Positions 1 to 5,817 of a DNA stretch of 5,904 nucleotides are shown here, in pieces. Origin of the DNA: an uncultured bacterium (lineage in GTDB: Bacteria; Verrucomicrobiota; Kiritimatiellia; RFP12; UBA1067); the NCBI GenBank assembly GCA_902773475.1, contig CACYEO010000111.1:1-5904 (forward strand), written 5' to 3'. Below the pieces are notes generated by a model. The model was not told where the DNA came from and made no database searches. It was given only the letters and a program-made list of their open reading frames with translations. Numbering within the stretch: position 1 is the first letter of the stretch; every line of letters begins with the position of its first letter. The position numbers and the translations under genes are program-made.

Positions 1-30
1 AGCGCCCTGCCGGCTAAAACGCTCAACGAC

Positions 31-79
31 TCAAACCCCTATAAGGGAGCAGGACGCCAGACGCGGGACGGGAGGTCTG
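31..79 (-). terminator. Weak candidate termination region after the peptidase gene
   Basis: Downstream of the peptidase stop on the minus strand are two small inverted repeats: CAGAC/GTCTG (58-62 with 75-79, 12-base loop) and CCCT/AGGG (37-40 with 44-47, 3-base loop), the latter followed by GTTTGAG. Neither stem is strong and there is no proper T-run, so termination here is only a possibility. The rest of positions 1-80 shows no gene. Confidence 0.2.
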
Positions 80-80
80 T

Positions 81-2591
81 TCAGCGGTTCGCGGCGGGAA
101 AGTCCTTTGCCGTCGCAATGGCCTTTTCAAGCTGCGAATCCACGCCGCGCGCCCATTCGGCTGGCGTGTCGTCCACGGGAACGTCGGGCTGCGCGCCGCG
201 GTTTTCCATCGGAACGCCTTCCTCGGTGAACCAGATTCCGTTGGGAATGCGGAATTCGCCCAGATCGAGAAGCGGCATGTTTTCGGTGGCGAGGACTTCT
301 CCCGCTGTCGCGCGGCCAACGACAACGGCGCGGGAGAAGGTTTTCATCGCGTGCACGAACATTTCGGCGTTCGACCCGACAATCTCGTCGGTGACCAGAA
401 CGATTTTCCCGGGGAACTGCACGCGGCGCATGTGGTCGTGTATGTAGCCGTGCCTGCCGCGCGACCAGTCCGTCCATCCGTGCCTGGGCATCATTAGGCA
501 CGACGCCGCGAGATCGGCTCTGTTGCCGCCGGTGTTGCCGCGCATGTCGAGTATGATTCCCTCGCGGCCCCGTCCGTGCCTGAACAGATCGTTCCTGAAA
601 TTGTCGAAGCCTTCCGCATCCATCGAATCGAAATGGATGTAGCTCCACCTGCCCTGCGTGGCCTTTTCGACCTTTGTCCGGTTTCCCTGCACAGACGCGA
701 TTTTCCTGCGGTTCCGCCTTCCGCGTGGAACGGGATTGGCGACGGACCACTCCTTTTTGGAAACATCGGTCTTCCTGAACTCTATGTGCGACGCGTCGAT
801 TTCACCCATCGCCATGTTCAATATCCAATGGAACTCGTTCCACGTGGCCGCATGGCGCGCCGCGTCTTTCCAGCGCAGCATCCGTTTCATGTCCACGAGT
901 CTGTGGCGCCCGCCGAGAAAACGCGAATAAAGACGGGAGACGGCGATTTTGAAGCCGAGTTCGAAATAATCGTCCAGCGGGGTGTCGACAACCGCCTTGA
1001 AATAGGGGAGGAGGCGCTTTTTCCCTTTCACAAGCGTCTCGAGAATTTTCTTTTCGTCGTCGCGCTTCACCGCCGACGCGCATCCTGTCGAAAGTCTGCG
1101 CCGCATGTCGACCTTGAAAAGCGTCTTCCCGCATTCGCCCCATTCGCCTCTGAACACGAGAGTCCCCGAATCTGCGCTCCACGCGGGCTCCCCGTCCCAG
1201 CCGAAATGATCCGAAACGTTCACCGCGCTCCGCCTTCCTTCCATCCCCGCCCGCACGTCCACGACCCAGACGTCCACGTTCCTGTCCCTGTCGCCTGCGG
1301 CTATTGCAATGTACCGCCCGTCCGGACTCCACGCATACTCGCAGCTCCAGTACGTGCCCGGCGGCGTAAGTTCGCAAAGTTTCCGTTCGCCGGATGCGGG
1401 CATCGCCATCAACCTGCCCTCGAATTCCGTCCACGAAAGGATGCTTCCGTCCGGCGACAGTTTCAGCCTCTGGTAGAAATCCCTTCCGGAAACGAGCCGC
1501 TCCTCGTGAACGGCGCCCGCCTTGTGCCAGGGCTTCGAGGAATCTTTTCTGCGCATCCGCCATATTTCCGATCTGTCGCCGAAGTCGCGCACATAATAGA
1601 TCGACGCGCCGTCCGGCGAAAGCGCGATGTCGCGCTCGTGCGATTCCGCGCGCCCTCTCAGCAGGACCGGGGCGTTCGTCCCGTTCCCCGGCTCCACCGC
1701 CCAGAGATCTCCGCCCGTCGTGAATATCGCGTCCTTTCCGTCCGGCGTGACGGCAACGGAACCGTCGCCGTCGCAATTCCACACCTTGCCGTTCTTCTTT
1801 TTTCCCCATGAGACCGGATCGAAGAAACGGCGGCGGACGCGGGCAGGGCGCTTCCACGAAGTTTCCGGGTGGAATACAAGCATTCTTTCGCGGACCGCGC
1901 CGCCTTCGGCATCCGCGATCCACAGATCGACTCCGCGCCGGAACAGAAGCCGTCTGCCGTCTGCCGAAGCGCTCAACGCCGTTACCGGATATTCGCCGCC
2001 CTGGACGAGAATCCTTTCGGCGCCCGTCGCGATATCGACGCGCACGATGTCGCGCGTCCCTTTGGAGTTCGCCTTTATGTACGCCGCCGCGCCGTCCCCC
2101 AGCCACACCGGCATGCGCGAATCGCCGCCGCCTTTGGACAGCCGCGAAAACGATTTCCCCGCGGAATCGTAAAGCCATATTTCGCCCGAGCGCGAAGATT
2201 CCGTGCCGAAACGCGCGCGGAAGAAATTGTCGCCGCGGAAACGGAAAAGCGCCCGTCCGCCGTCCCTTGAAACGGAAACGTCATGCGCCATCGCCTCGCC
2301 CATGATCTTGCGGAACGCGCCGTCGGGGAAAGGCGGATGGAACGAAGCGGAGACTTTTGCGGTTCCGCCCGTCGCGGGAGCGGTCCAGTTCTCGCCGGCC
2401 CAGACGAAAAACACGCTCCCGCCGTCAGCCGAAATCGCCGGGTTTGCGGCCGCGTATATCCGCGTCCAGTCCGTTTCGGCAGATCCGGCGCGGACGGCGA
2501 GGAGCGCGGAGGCCGCGACTGCGGCGGCGCACGCCGCGAACCGTCCGGAGAACCGGAACAGGAAAATTCCACATGGCAGCGCGTTTTTCAT
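81..2591 (-). CDS. Secreted tricorn-type S41 peptidase with N-terminal PD40/WD40-like propeller
   Basis: Serine peptidase of 836 residues, probably periplasmic or extracellular, likely cutting peptides. Start chosen at the ATG at 2591 because AAAGGAGG lies 7 bases upstream and a signal peptide follows; the open frame continues upstream only into the preceding gene. Residues 1-38 form the signal peptide (Arg13/Arg17, hydrophobic 18-33, AGSA before a cut near 38/39). Residues 50-500 show about nine propeller-type repeats (ISADG, VSRDG, LSPDG, AWSPDG at 418-424), as in tricorn and TolB-like proteins. Residues 510-605 match the tricorn C1 region, ending in DASH with Ser601-His602. The C2 region starts near 647, with LDMRGNTGG at 681-689, VGSNAEMF at 738-745 (nucleophile Ser740) and ENRGAQPD at 796-803 (candidate Glu796). 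The Lys of CtpA-type S41 enzymes is not seen, so the tricorn Ser/His/Ser/Glu set is inferred. Only about 45 residues separate C1 from C2, leaving no room for tricorn's PDZ domain. Last gene of the operon. Substrate unknown. Confidence 0.9.
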   Translation of the reverse strand: MKNALPCGIFLFRFSGRFAACAAAVAASALLAVRAGSAETDWTRIYAAANPAISADGGSVFFVWAGENWTAPATGGTAKVSASFHPPFPDGAFRKIMGEAMAHDVSVSRDGGRALFRFRGDNFFRARFGTESSRSGEIWLYDSAGKSFSRLSKGGGDSRMPVWLGDGAAAYIKANSKGTRDIVRVDIATGAERILVQGGEYPVTALSASADGRRLLFRRGVDLWIADAEGGAVRERMLVFHPETSWKRPARVRRRFFDPVSWGKKKNGKVWNCDGDGSVAVTPDGKDAIFTTGGDLWAVEPGNGTNAPVLLRGRAESHERDIALSPDGASIYYVRDFGDRSEIWRMRRKDSSKPWHKAGAVHEERLVSGRDFYQRLKLSPDGSILSWTEFEGRLMAMPASGERKLCELTPPGTYWSCEYAWSPDGRYIAIAAGDRDRNVDVWVVDVRAGMEGRRSAVNVSDHFGWDGEPAWSADSGTLVFRGEWGECGKTLFKVDMRRRLSTGCASAVKRDDEKKILETLVKGKKRLLPYFKAVVDTPLDDYFELGFKIAVSRLYSRFLGGRHRLVDMKRMLRWKDAARHAATWNEFHWILNMAMGEIDASHIEFRKTDVSKKEWSVANPVPRGRRNRRKIASVQGNRTKVEKATQGRWSYIHFDSMDAEGFDNFRNDLFRHGRGREGIILDMRGNTGGNRADLAASCLMMPRHGWTDWSRGRHGYIHDHMRRVQFPGKIVLVTDEIVGSNAEMFVHAMKTFSRAVVVGRATAGEVLATENMPLLDLGEFRIPNGIWFTEEGVPMENRGAQPDVPVDDTPAEWARGVDSQLEKAIATAKDFPAANR

Positions 2592-2598
2592 GCTCCGG

Positions 2599-2606
2599 CC
2601 TCCTTT
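2599..2606 (-). promoter_or_regulatory. Ribosome binding site fixing the start of the S41 peptidase
   Basis: The minus strand reads AAAGGAGG, a near-perfect Shine-Dalgarno sequence, 7 bases before the ATG at 2591. It lies in the 25-base gap after the stop codon of the beta-gamma gene. It decides against a longer peptidase start inside the upstream gene and suggests efficient independent initiation on a shared transcript. Confidence 0.85.
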
Positions 2607-2616
2607 CGCGCGAAAA

Positions 2617-4059
2617 TCAATCCGGCATGCGGTCTTCCGCCATGCGCAGGAGTTCGCGGTTCTTGTCCGCGAGCTGCGGCTTTTTGCGGAATGACGCCGC
2701 AAGCGCGGTTTCGAGGCTTTCGTCCGAAAGTCCCGAAACCTTGTACTTGCGCAGCGCGGCAAGCATCATAGTGTTGGCGGCTTTCGGCACGCCGAACTCC
2801 TCGGCCATGCGGATCGCCGGTATGCGGAGAAGTTTCACGCCGTCCGGCGGGGGAGGGACGTCTCCGGCGGATTCGTCGAGCATGATCGTCCCGCCGGGAT
2901 TCACATCGCCGGCGAAACGTTCGTATGACGGCCTGTTCATGCACACGAGAACGTCGGGATGCTCGACTGCGGGCGACCCTATGGGCGTCCCGGAAACCAC
3001 CACCGAGCATGACGCGCTGCCGCCGCGCTGTTCAGGCCCGTAGGACGGGAACCACAGCGAATGGCGGCGTTCGAGGCGTGCGGCTTCGGCAACGCATATC
3101 CCGAGCGACAGGATTCCCTGCCCGCCGTATCCGGCGAACTTGAAGCGGCGCTCCGGCACGGAAGGATCGTTTTCCGCGGCGGGGGCTTCCGAGCCCGCCG
3201 GGGCGGCGAAAAGCTCCGCGCACGAAGCCGCGCGCGGGACGGGCTTGACGGCGAGGAGCGGGCTTTGCTCCGGCGCCTCCGCAGCCGCTCCGGCGTCCTG
3301 CGTCCTGTCGCGGAAGACGGAAAGCGGAAATTCGCGTTCCATCTCGTTTTTGCAGAACTCCGCCGCGCGCAGCGGGTCGAGGCCGAAATTCGTGGGGCAG
3401 GGGGCGAGTATTTCGAGAAGAGCGTATCCTTTGCGGTCGCGCTGGATCTCGAACACCTTGCGTATCGCGCGCTTGGCCTGCATTATCCGCGCGGTGTCCG
3501 CCACGGAAACGCGCGCGATGTAGACCGGCGCCTTGAGCTGGTTGAACACTTCGCACACGTGGAGCGGGTGTCCGGTCAGCTCCGGATCGCGTCCGAACGG
3601 CGTGGTCGTGGTGCGCTCGCCCTCGAGCGTGGTGGGCGCCATCTGCCCGCCCGTCATTCCGTAGAGGGAATTGTTTATGAAAATGCAGCCGAATTTCTCG
3701 CCGCGCGACGCGGCCTGGAACGCGTTGTTGAAGCCGATTGCGCCGAGATCGCCGTCGCCCTGGTAGGCTATGGTCACGGCGTCGGGGCGCGCGCGCGCCG
3801 CCCCCGTCGCGGCCGCGGAAGCGCGTCCGTGCGCGGCGGATATGTGCGCGGCGTCCCAATAGTAGTAGGTAAACACGCCGCAGCCCACGGGATCCACGAA
3901 TATCGTCCTGTCCTGCAGTCCGAGTTCCGCACACGCCTCCGCGACGAGTTTGTTGACTATGCCGTGTCCGCATCCGGCGCAGTAGTGCGTAGAACGCGCG
4001 TGCTCCTTCCCGCAGCGCGGGAATTCGGCATACATTCCTTTTTGCTCTATGGTATTCAT
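2617..4059 (-). CDS. 2-oxoacid:ferredoxin oxidoreductase, fused beta (TPP-binding) and gamma subunits
   Basis: Catalytic beta and gamma modules of a cytoplasmic 2-oxoacid:ferredoxin oxidoreductase in one 480-residue chain. The enzyme makes acyl-CoA, CO2 and reduced ferredoxin from a 2-oxoacid and CoA, and can often run in reverse. Beta is about residues 1-252: CAGCGH at 27-32, then the thiamine diphosphate/Mg motif GDGDLGAIGFNN at 101-112 and INNSLYGMTGGQ at 128-139. Cys27, Cys30, Cys60 and Cys221 (in APCPTN) are spaced like the four ligands of the [4Fe-4S] cluster in structurally known archaeal enzymes. Residues 253-305 are an Ala/Pro-rich linker. Gamma is about 306-480, with GYGGQG at 310-315 and SYGPEQRGGSAS at 339-350. 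Beta and gamma are often separate proteins (roughly 250 and 180 residues); here they run in frame without a stop. Start chosen at the ATG at 4059, with AAAGGA 5 bases upstream. Together with the alpha and delta genes upstream it completes the enzyme. Substrate is probably a branched-chain 2-oxoacid, less surely 2-oxoglutarate. Confidence 0.94.
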   Translation of the reverse strand: MNTIEQKGMYAEFPRCGKEHARSTHYCAGCGHGIVNKLVAEACAELGLQDRTIFVDPVGCGVFTYYYWDAAHISAAHGRASAAATGAARARPDAVTIAYQGDGDLGAIGFNNAFQAASRGEKFGCIFINNSLYGMTGGQMAPTTLEGERTTTTPFGRDPELTGHPLHVCEVFNQLKAPVYIARVSVADTARIMQAKRAIRKVFEIQRDRKGYALLEILAPCPTNFGLDPLRAAEFCKNEMEREFPLSVFRDRTQDAGAAAEAPEQSPLLAVKPVPRAASCAELFAAPAGSEAPAAENDPSVPERRFKFAGYGGQGILSLGICVAEAARLERRHSLWFPSYGPEQRGGSASCSVVVSGTPIGSPAVEHPDVLVCMNRPSYERFAGDVNPGGTIMLDESAGDVPPPPDGVKLLRIPAIRMAEEFGVPKAANTMMLAALRKYKVSGLSDESLETALAASFRKKPQLADKNRELLRMAEDRMPD

Positions 4060-4064
4060 GCAAT

Positions 4065-4070
4065 TCCTTT
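4065..4070 (-). promoter_or_regulatory. Ribosome binding site of the beta-gamma gene
   Basis: The minus strand reads AAAGGA 5 bases before the ATG at 4059. It lies at the downstream end of the 54-base gap between the alpha and beta-gamma genes, just after the GC-rich inverted repeats at 4085-4110, so folding of that spacer could influence access to it. Confidence 0.7.
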
Positions 4071-4084
4071 CAAATCCGCACCCA

Positions 4085-4110
4085 GCGGAGCGCAGTCCGC
4101 AGGGCTGCGC
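4085..4110 (-). other. Overlapping intercistronic inverted repeats between alpha and beta-gamma genes
   Basis: Two stems share bases in this spacer. GCGCAG at 4090-4095 pairs with CTGCGC at 4105-4110 across a 9-base loop. GCGGA at 4085-4089 pairs with TCCGC at 4096-4100 across a 6-base loop that contains the first stem's arm, so the two folds exclude each other. No T-run follows, so this is not a standard intrinsic terminator. It could be an mRNA stability or translation-tuning element, or simple GC-rich coincidence; the sequence alone does not decide. Confidence 0.4.
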
Positions 4111-4113
4111 CGT

Positions 4114-5178
4114 TCAGCATCCGCGCGCAAGTTCCGCCGCAAACGCCACAGCGTCGTCCACGGCCACGACTTCGCCGCCCATGCGGCTGACCGTCTTCAC
4201 CGAGGCCGCCTCCGCGCCGAGACCCTCGCGCGCGAGATTCAGCCGCACGTCGTCGGCGAACTGCCCCGCGTCGAGTTCGATCGTCATCACCTTGCGGCCT
4301 CTGGCGGCTTCCGCAAGCGCTTTCGACGGGAACGGGCTCAGCGTGACCGGACGGAACACGCCGGCTTTCACGCCGCGCGCGCGCAGCGCGGCCGCGGCGG
4401 TGCGCGCTATCCTGGCGGAAATGCCGTATCCCGCCATCAGGATTTCGGCGTCGTCCGCCAGGAACGTCTCCGCGCGGGCTTCGCACTGCCACGAGGCATA
4501 TTTCGCCTGGAGGCGTTCGTTGAACTTTTCCTGCGCGGCGGCATCGAGGAATATGGATTTTACGAGATTCCCCCGCGTGGCCGGCACGCCCTGGGCCGCC
4601 CATTCCGAAAAGTCCGGACGCGCGTCTTCGCGTTCCGGCAGCACGAGCGTTTCCATCATCTGCCCCTGCAGGCCGTCCACGAGCACCACGGCGGGATTGC
4701 GGTATTTCGCCGCCATGCGGAATGCGTGCGCGGTAAGGTCGCACATTTCCTGCACCGAGGCGGGGGCGACCGTGAAAGTGGAGTAGTTGCCGTGCCCGCC
4801 GCCCTTCACGGCGGGGGTGTAGTCGCCCTGTTCGGGGTAGACGTTGCCGAGTCCGGGTCCGGCGCGCATCACATCGACCACTACGGCGGGAAGTTCCGCC
4901 CCGGCGAGATACGAAAGCCCCTCCTGCATCAGCGAAAAGCCCGGGCCGGAGGTGGCCGTCATGCAGAGTTTGCCCGCCCCGGCCGCGCCGAACATCATGT
5001 TGACGGAAGCGGTTTCGCACTCCGCCTGGACGAAAGTCCTGCCGAGCATCGGGAACCACTTGGCCGCGCCGTGCGCGATTTCGCTCGCCGGCGTGATCGG
5101 ATAGCCGAAATAGAGATCGCATCCGGCGTACAGCGCGCCGATGACAACTGCTTCGTTGCCCTTTATGAATTTAGTCAT
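4114..5178 (-). CDS. vorB: 2-oxoacid:ferredoxin oxidoreductase alpha subunit, VorB-like
   Basis: Alpha subunit (354 residues) of the same cytoplasmic ferredoxin-dependent 2-oxoacid oxidoreductase. Domain I (about 1-190) carries the YPITP motif at 26-30, a conserved acidic patch QAECETASVN at 51-60 next to the thiamine diphosphate site, TSGPGFSLMQEG at 76-87 and GPGLGNVYPEQGDY at 107-120. Domain II starts near 240 and contains GYGISAR at 250-256 and RPVTLSPFP at 276-284, typical of the alpha C-terminal domain. Length and motif order fit proteins annotated as 3-methyl-2-oxobutanoate dehydrogenase subunit VorB. That implies 2-oxoacids from valine, leucine and isoleucine, but substrate cannot be proved from motifs and a 2-oxoglutarate enzyme (KorA) is the main alternative. 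Start at the ATG at 5178, preceded by a GAGAGGGG-type ribosome binding site that overlaps the delta gene's TGA stop. Only 10 bases separate it from the delta gene, so co-transcription and possibly coupled translation are likely. Confidence 0.93.
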   Translation of the reverse strand: MTKFIKGNEAVVIGALYAGCDLYFGYPITPASEIAHGAAKWFPMLGRTFVQAECETASVNMMFGAAGAGKLCMTATSGPGFSLMQEGLSYLAGAELPAVVVDVMRAGPGLGNVYPEQGDYTPAVKGGGHGNYSTFTVAPASVQEMCDLTAHAFRMAAKYRNPAVVLVDGLQGQMMETLVLPEREDARPDFSEWAAQGVPATRGNLVKSIFLDAAAQEKFNERLQAKYASWQCEARAETFLADDAEILMAGYGISARIARTAAAALRARGVKAGVFRPVTLSPFPSKALAEAARGRKVMTIELDAGQFADDVRLNLAREGLGAEAASVKTVSRMGGEVVAVDDAVAFAAELARGC

Positions 5179-5182
5179 GGCG

Positions 5183-5190
5183 CCCCTCTC
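5183..5190 (-). promoter_or_regulatory. Ribosome binding site of the alpha gene overlapping the delta stop codon
   Basis: The minus strand reads GAGAGGGG just before the alpha ATG at 5178, and its first two bases are the last two of the delta gene's TGA stop at 5191-5189. Such overlap favours handing ribosomes directly from delta to alpha. Confidence 0.6.
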
Positions 5191-5422
5191 AATCCTTCTC
5201 GACGCGGATCGCGTAAGGTTCCGGGCAGTTGTAGAAGCACATTCCGCAGCCCACGCATCCTTCGCCCTTGTATCCTGCCGGCTTCACGCCTGCGCGGTTG
5301 AACGAAGTCTCCATTTCAAGACACTTCCGCGGACAGGCGGCGACGCATCTGCCGCATCCTTTGCAAAGATCCCTGTCGAAGACCGGACGCGGCCCCGACC
5401 GATTTGTATTTTCCGAAGACAT
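5189..5422 (-). CDS. 2[4Fe-4S] ferredoxin-type delta subunit of 2-oxoacid oxidoreductase
   Basis: Small iron-sulfur protein of 77 residues that passes electrons from the oxidoreductase core to ferredoxin. Two complete CxxCxxCxxxCP motifs are visible: Cys20, 23, 26 and 30 followed by Pro31, and Cys56, 59, 62 and 66 followed by Pro67. These should hold two [4Fe-4S] clusters. The short N-terminal leader (1-15) is polar and no signal peptide is seen, so it is cytoplasmic. Start chosen at the ATG at 5422 because AAAGGG lies 6 bases upstream. An in-frame GTG at 5455 would add 11 residues but lacks a good ribosome binding site and overlaps the predicted -10 element. It is the first gene of the operon. 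Its position directly before a VorB-like alpha gene supports the role of dedicated delta subunit over that of a free ferredoxin, though a free ferredoxin remains possible. Confidence 0.92.
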   Translation of the reverse strand: MSSENTNRSGPRPVFDRDLCKGCGRCVAACPRKCLEMETSFNRAGVKPAGYKGEGCVGCGMCFYNCPEPYAIRVEKD

Positions 5423-5424
5423 AT

Positions 5425-5434
5425 CCTTCCCTTT
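5425..5434 (-). promoter_or_regulatory. Ribosome binding site fixing the delta subunit start
   Basis: The minus strand reads AAAGGGAAGG, with AAAGGG ending 6 bases before the ATG at 5422. It overlaps a short inverted repeat CCCTT/AAGGG (5429-5440) at the likely 5' end of the transcript. It supports the 77-residue start over the upstream GTG. Confidence 0.7.
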
Positions 5435-5445
5435 CAAGGGCGGAG

Positions 5446-5474
5446 AGTTTACCACGCCCCCCCCTTCCGTTCAA
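5446..5474 (-). promoter_or_regulatory. Candidate sigma70-type promoter of the oxidoreductase-peptidase operon
   Basis: On the minus strand TTGAAC (5474-5469) lies 17 bases upstream of TAAACT (5451-5446), which is preceded by TGG (5454-5452), giving an extended -10 form. Transcription would start near 5439, leaving a leader of about 17 bases that just includes the ribosome binding site for the ATG at 5422. Each hexamer matches consensus at four of six positions. The spacer contains eight consecutive G (5464-5457 on this strand). No other promoter-like site is evident closer to the genes. The call rests on sequence match and position only. Confidence 0.5.
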
Positions 5475-5539
5475 GCGGGCGCAAAGACGCAGTCCGCTGT
5501 CAGGCGCATCTGCATTTTTCACCCGTGCGGTTTGAGATT

Positions 5540-5701
5540 GGAAACAACCGGAACAACTGGGAAAAACAACTTTGAGCGCGTCGCGCGAACTGCGAAGCGT
5601 ATCCACCGGCCTAAGGTCGCCGCCGAAGGCAGTCGCCAGAGCGGTGCCGCAAGGCTCCGCGCCCGCACGCCAAAGGAATGTTGTTTCGAACAGTTGTTTC
5701 C
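5540..5701. repeat. Element bounded by inverted GTTGTTTCC-type motif arrays
   Basis: The left arm on the plus strand carries GGAAACAAC (5540-5548), GGAACAAC (5550-5557) and GGAAAAACAAC (5560-5570). The right arm carries GTTGTTTC (5680-5687) and GTTGTTTCC (5693-5701), the reverse complement of the left motifs. The outermost 9-base copies are perfect inverted repeats. The GC-rich core of about 104 bases contains several short self-complementary segments, such as GCGGTGCCGC at 5641-5650 and GCCGAAGGC at 5622-5630. This organisation resembles a non-coding dispersed repeat or miniature mobile element, but no second copy is in the window and no family is recognised. Confidence 0.45.
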
Positions 5702-5794
5702 TGTCATCAAAAAGCCATGCGGTGAATTACGCGGATGCGCCCTCCGATGTCTGCCGGGCGATCCGCGACCGCCGCGCCGGCTACACGGAAATTA

Positions 5795-5803
5795 TGGTAT
5801 AAT
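5795..5803 (+). promoter_or_regulatory. Extended -10 promoter of the plus-strand nucleotidyltransferase-like gene
   Basis: TGGTATAAT has a perfect TATAAT (5798-5803) and the TGn extension (5795-5797). No good -35 is seen 17 bases upstream (GC-rich), which is usual for extended -10 promoters. Start of transcription is expected near A5810, only about 8 bases before the first ATG at 5818. Confidence 0.65.
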
Positions 5804-5817
5804 ACTTGCATTCTCTC

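Larger units (their letters stand above)
5456..5817. other. Divergent intergenic region with no convincing gene
   Basis: Between the -10 element of the minus-strand operon and the plus-strand gene at the right edge there is no frame with a ribosome binding site or a recognisable protein. From left to right it holds the G8/C8 tract and -35 element of the operon promoter, a featureless stretch (about 5475-5539), the 162-base inverted-motif element (5540-5701), another featureless stretch (5702-5790), and the -10 of the plus-strand gene. A plus-strand open frame reaching the TAA inside the TATAAT box is judged to be a by-product of high GC. Confidence 0.6.

Noticed and set aside
576..1811. A 411-codon plus-strand open frame antisense to the peptidase gene
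   Set aside because: Low-complexity Arg/Pro/His-rich translation with no recognisable motif or ribosome binding site; a by-product of GC-rich codon usage in the peptidase gene.
802..2178. A 458-codon minus-strand frame inside the peptidase gene
   Set aside because: Arg-rich, motif-free translation in another frame of a gene whose own frame shows propeller repeats; no sign of a frameshift.
2525..2535. Possible lipoprotein signal (FAAC ending at peptidase residue 21)
   Set aside because: The main hydrophobic stretch follows the Cys rather than preceding it, and an AGSA-type signal peptidase I site fits better.
2592..2762. N-terminal extension of the peptidase to a start at 2762
   Set aside because: It would overlap the beta-gamma gene by about 146 bases, gives an Arg-rich leader, and would bury the signal peptide. 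The ATG at 2591 has AAAGGAGG and starts the signal peptide directly.
3061..5301. A 746-codon plus-strand open frame antisense to the alpha and beta-gamma genes
   Set aside because: Its composition is dominated by Arg, Gly, His and Ala with no domain pattern, and it lies opposite genes with clear family motifs. Long antisense frames are expected opposite high-GC coding sequence.
5429..5440. Palindrome CCCTTTCAAGGG as a possible operator or terminator
   Set aside because: The stem is only 4-5 base pairs with a tiny loop and coincides with the ribosome binding site; the purine-rich Shine-Dalgarno sequence explains it well enough.
5572..5802. A 76-codon plus-strand frame ending in the TATAAT box
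   Set aside because: No ribosome binding site, no recognisable family, and it runs through the inverted-motif element; most likely non-coding.
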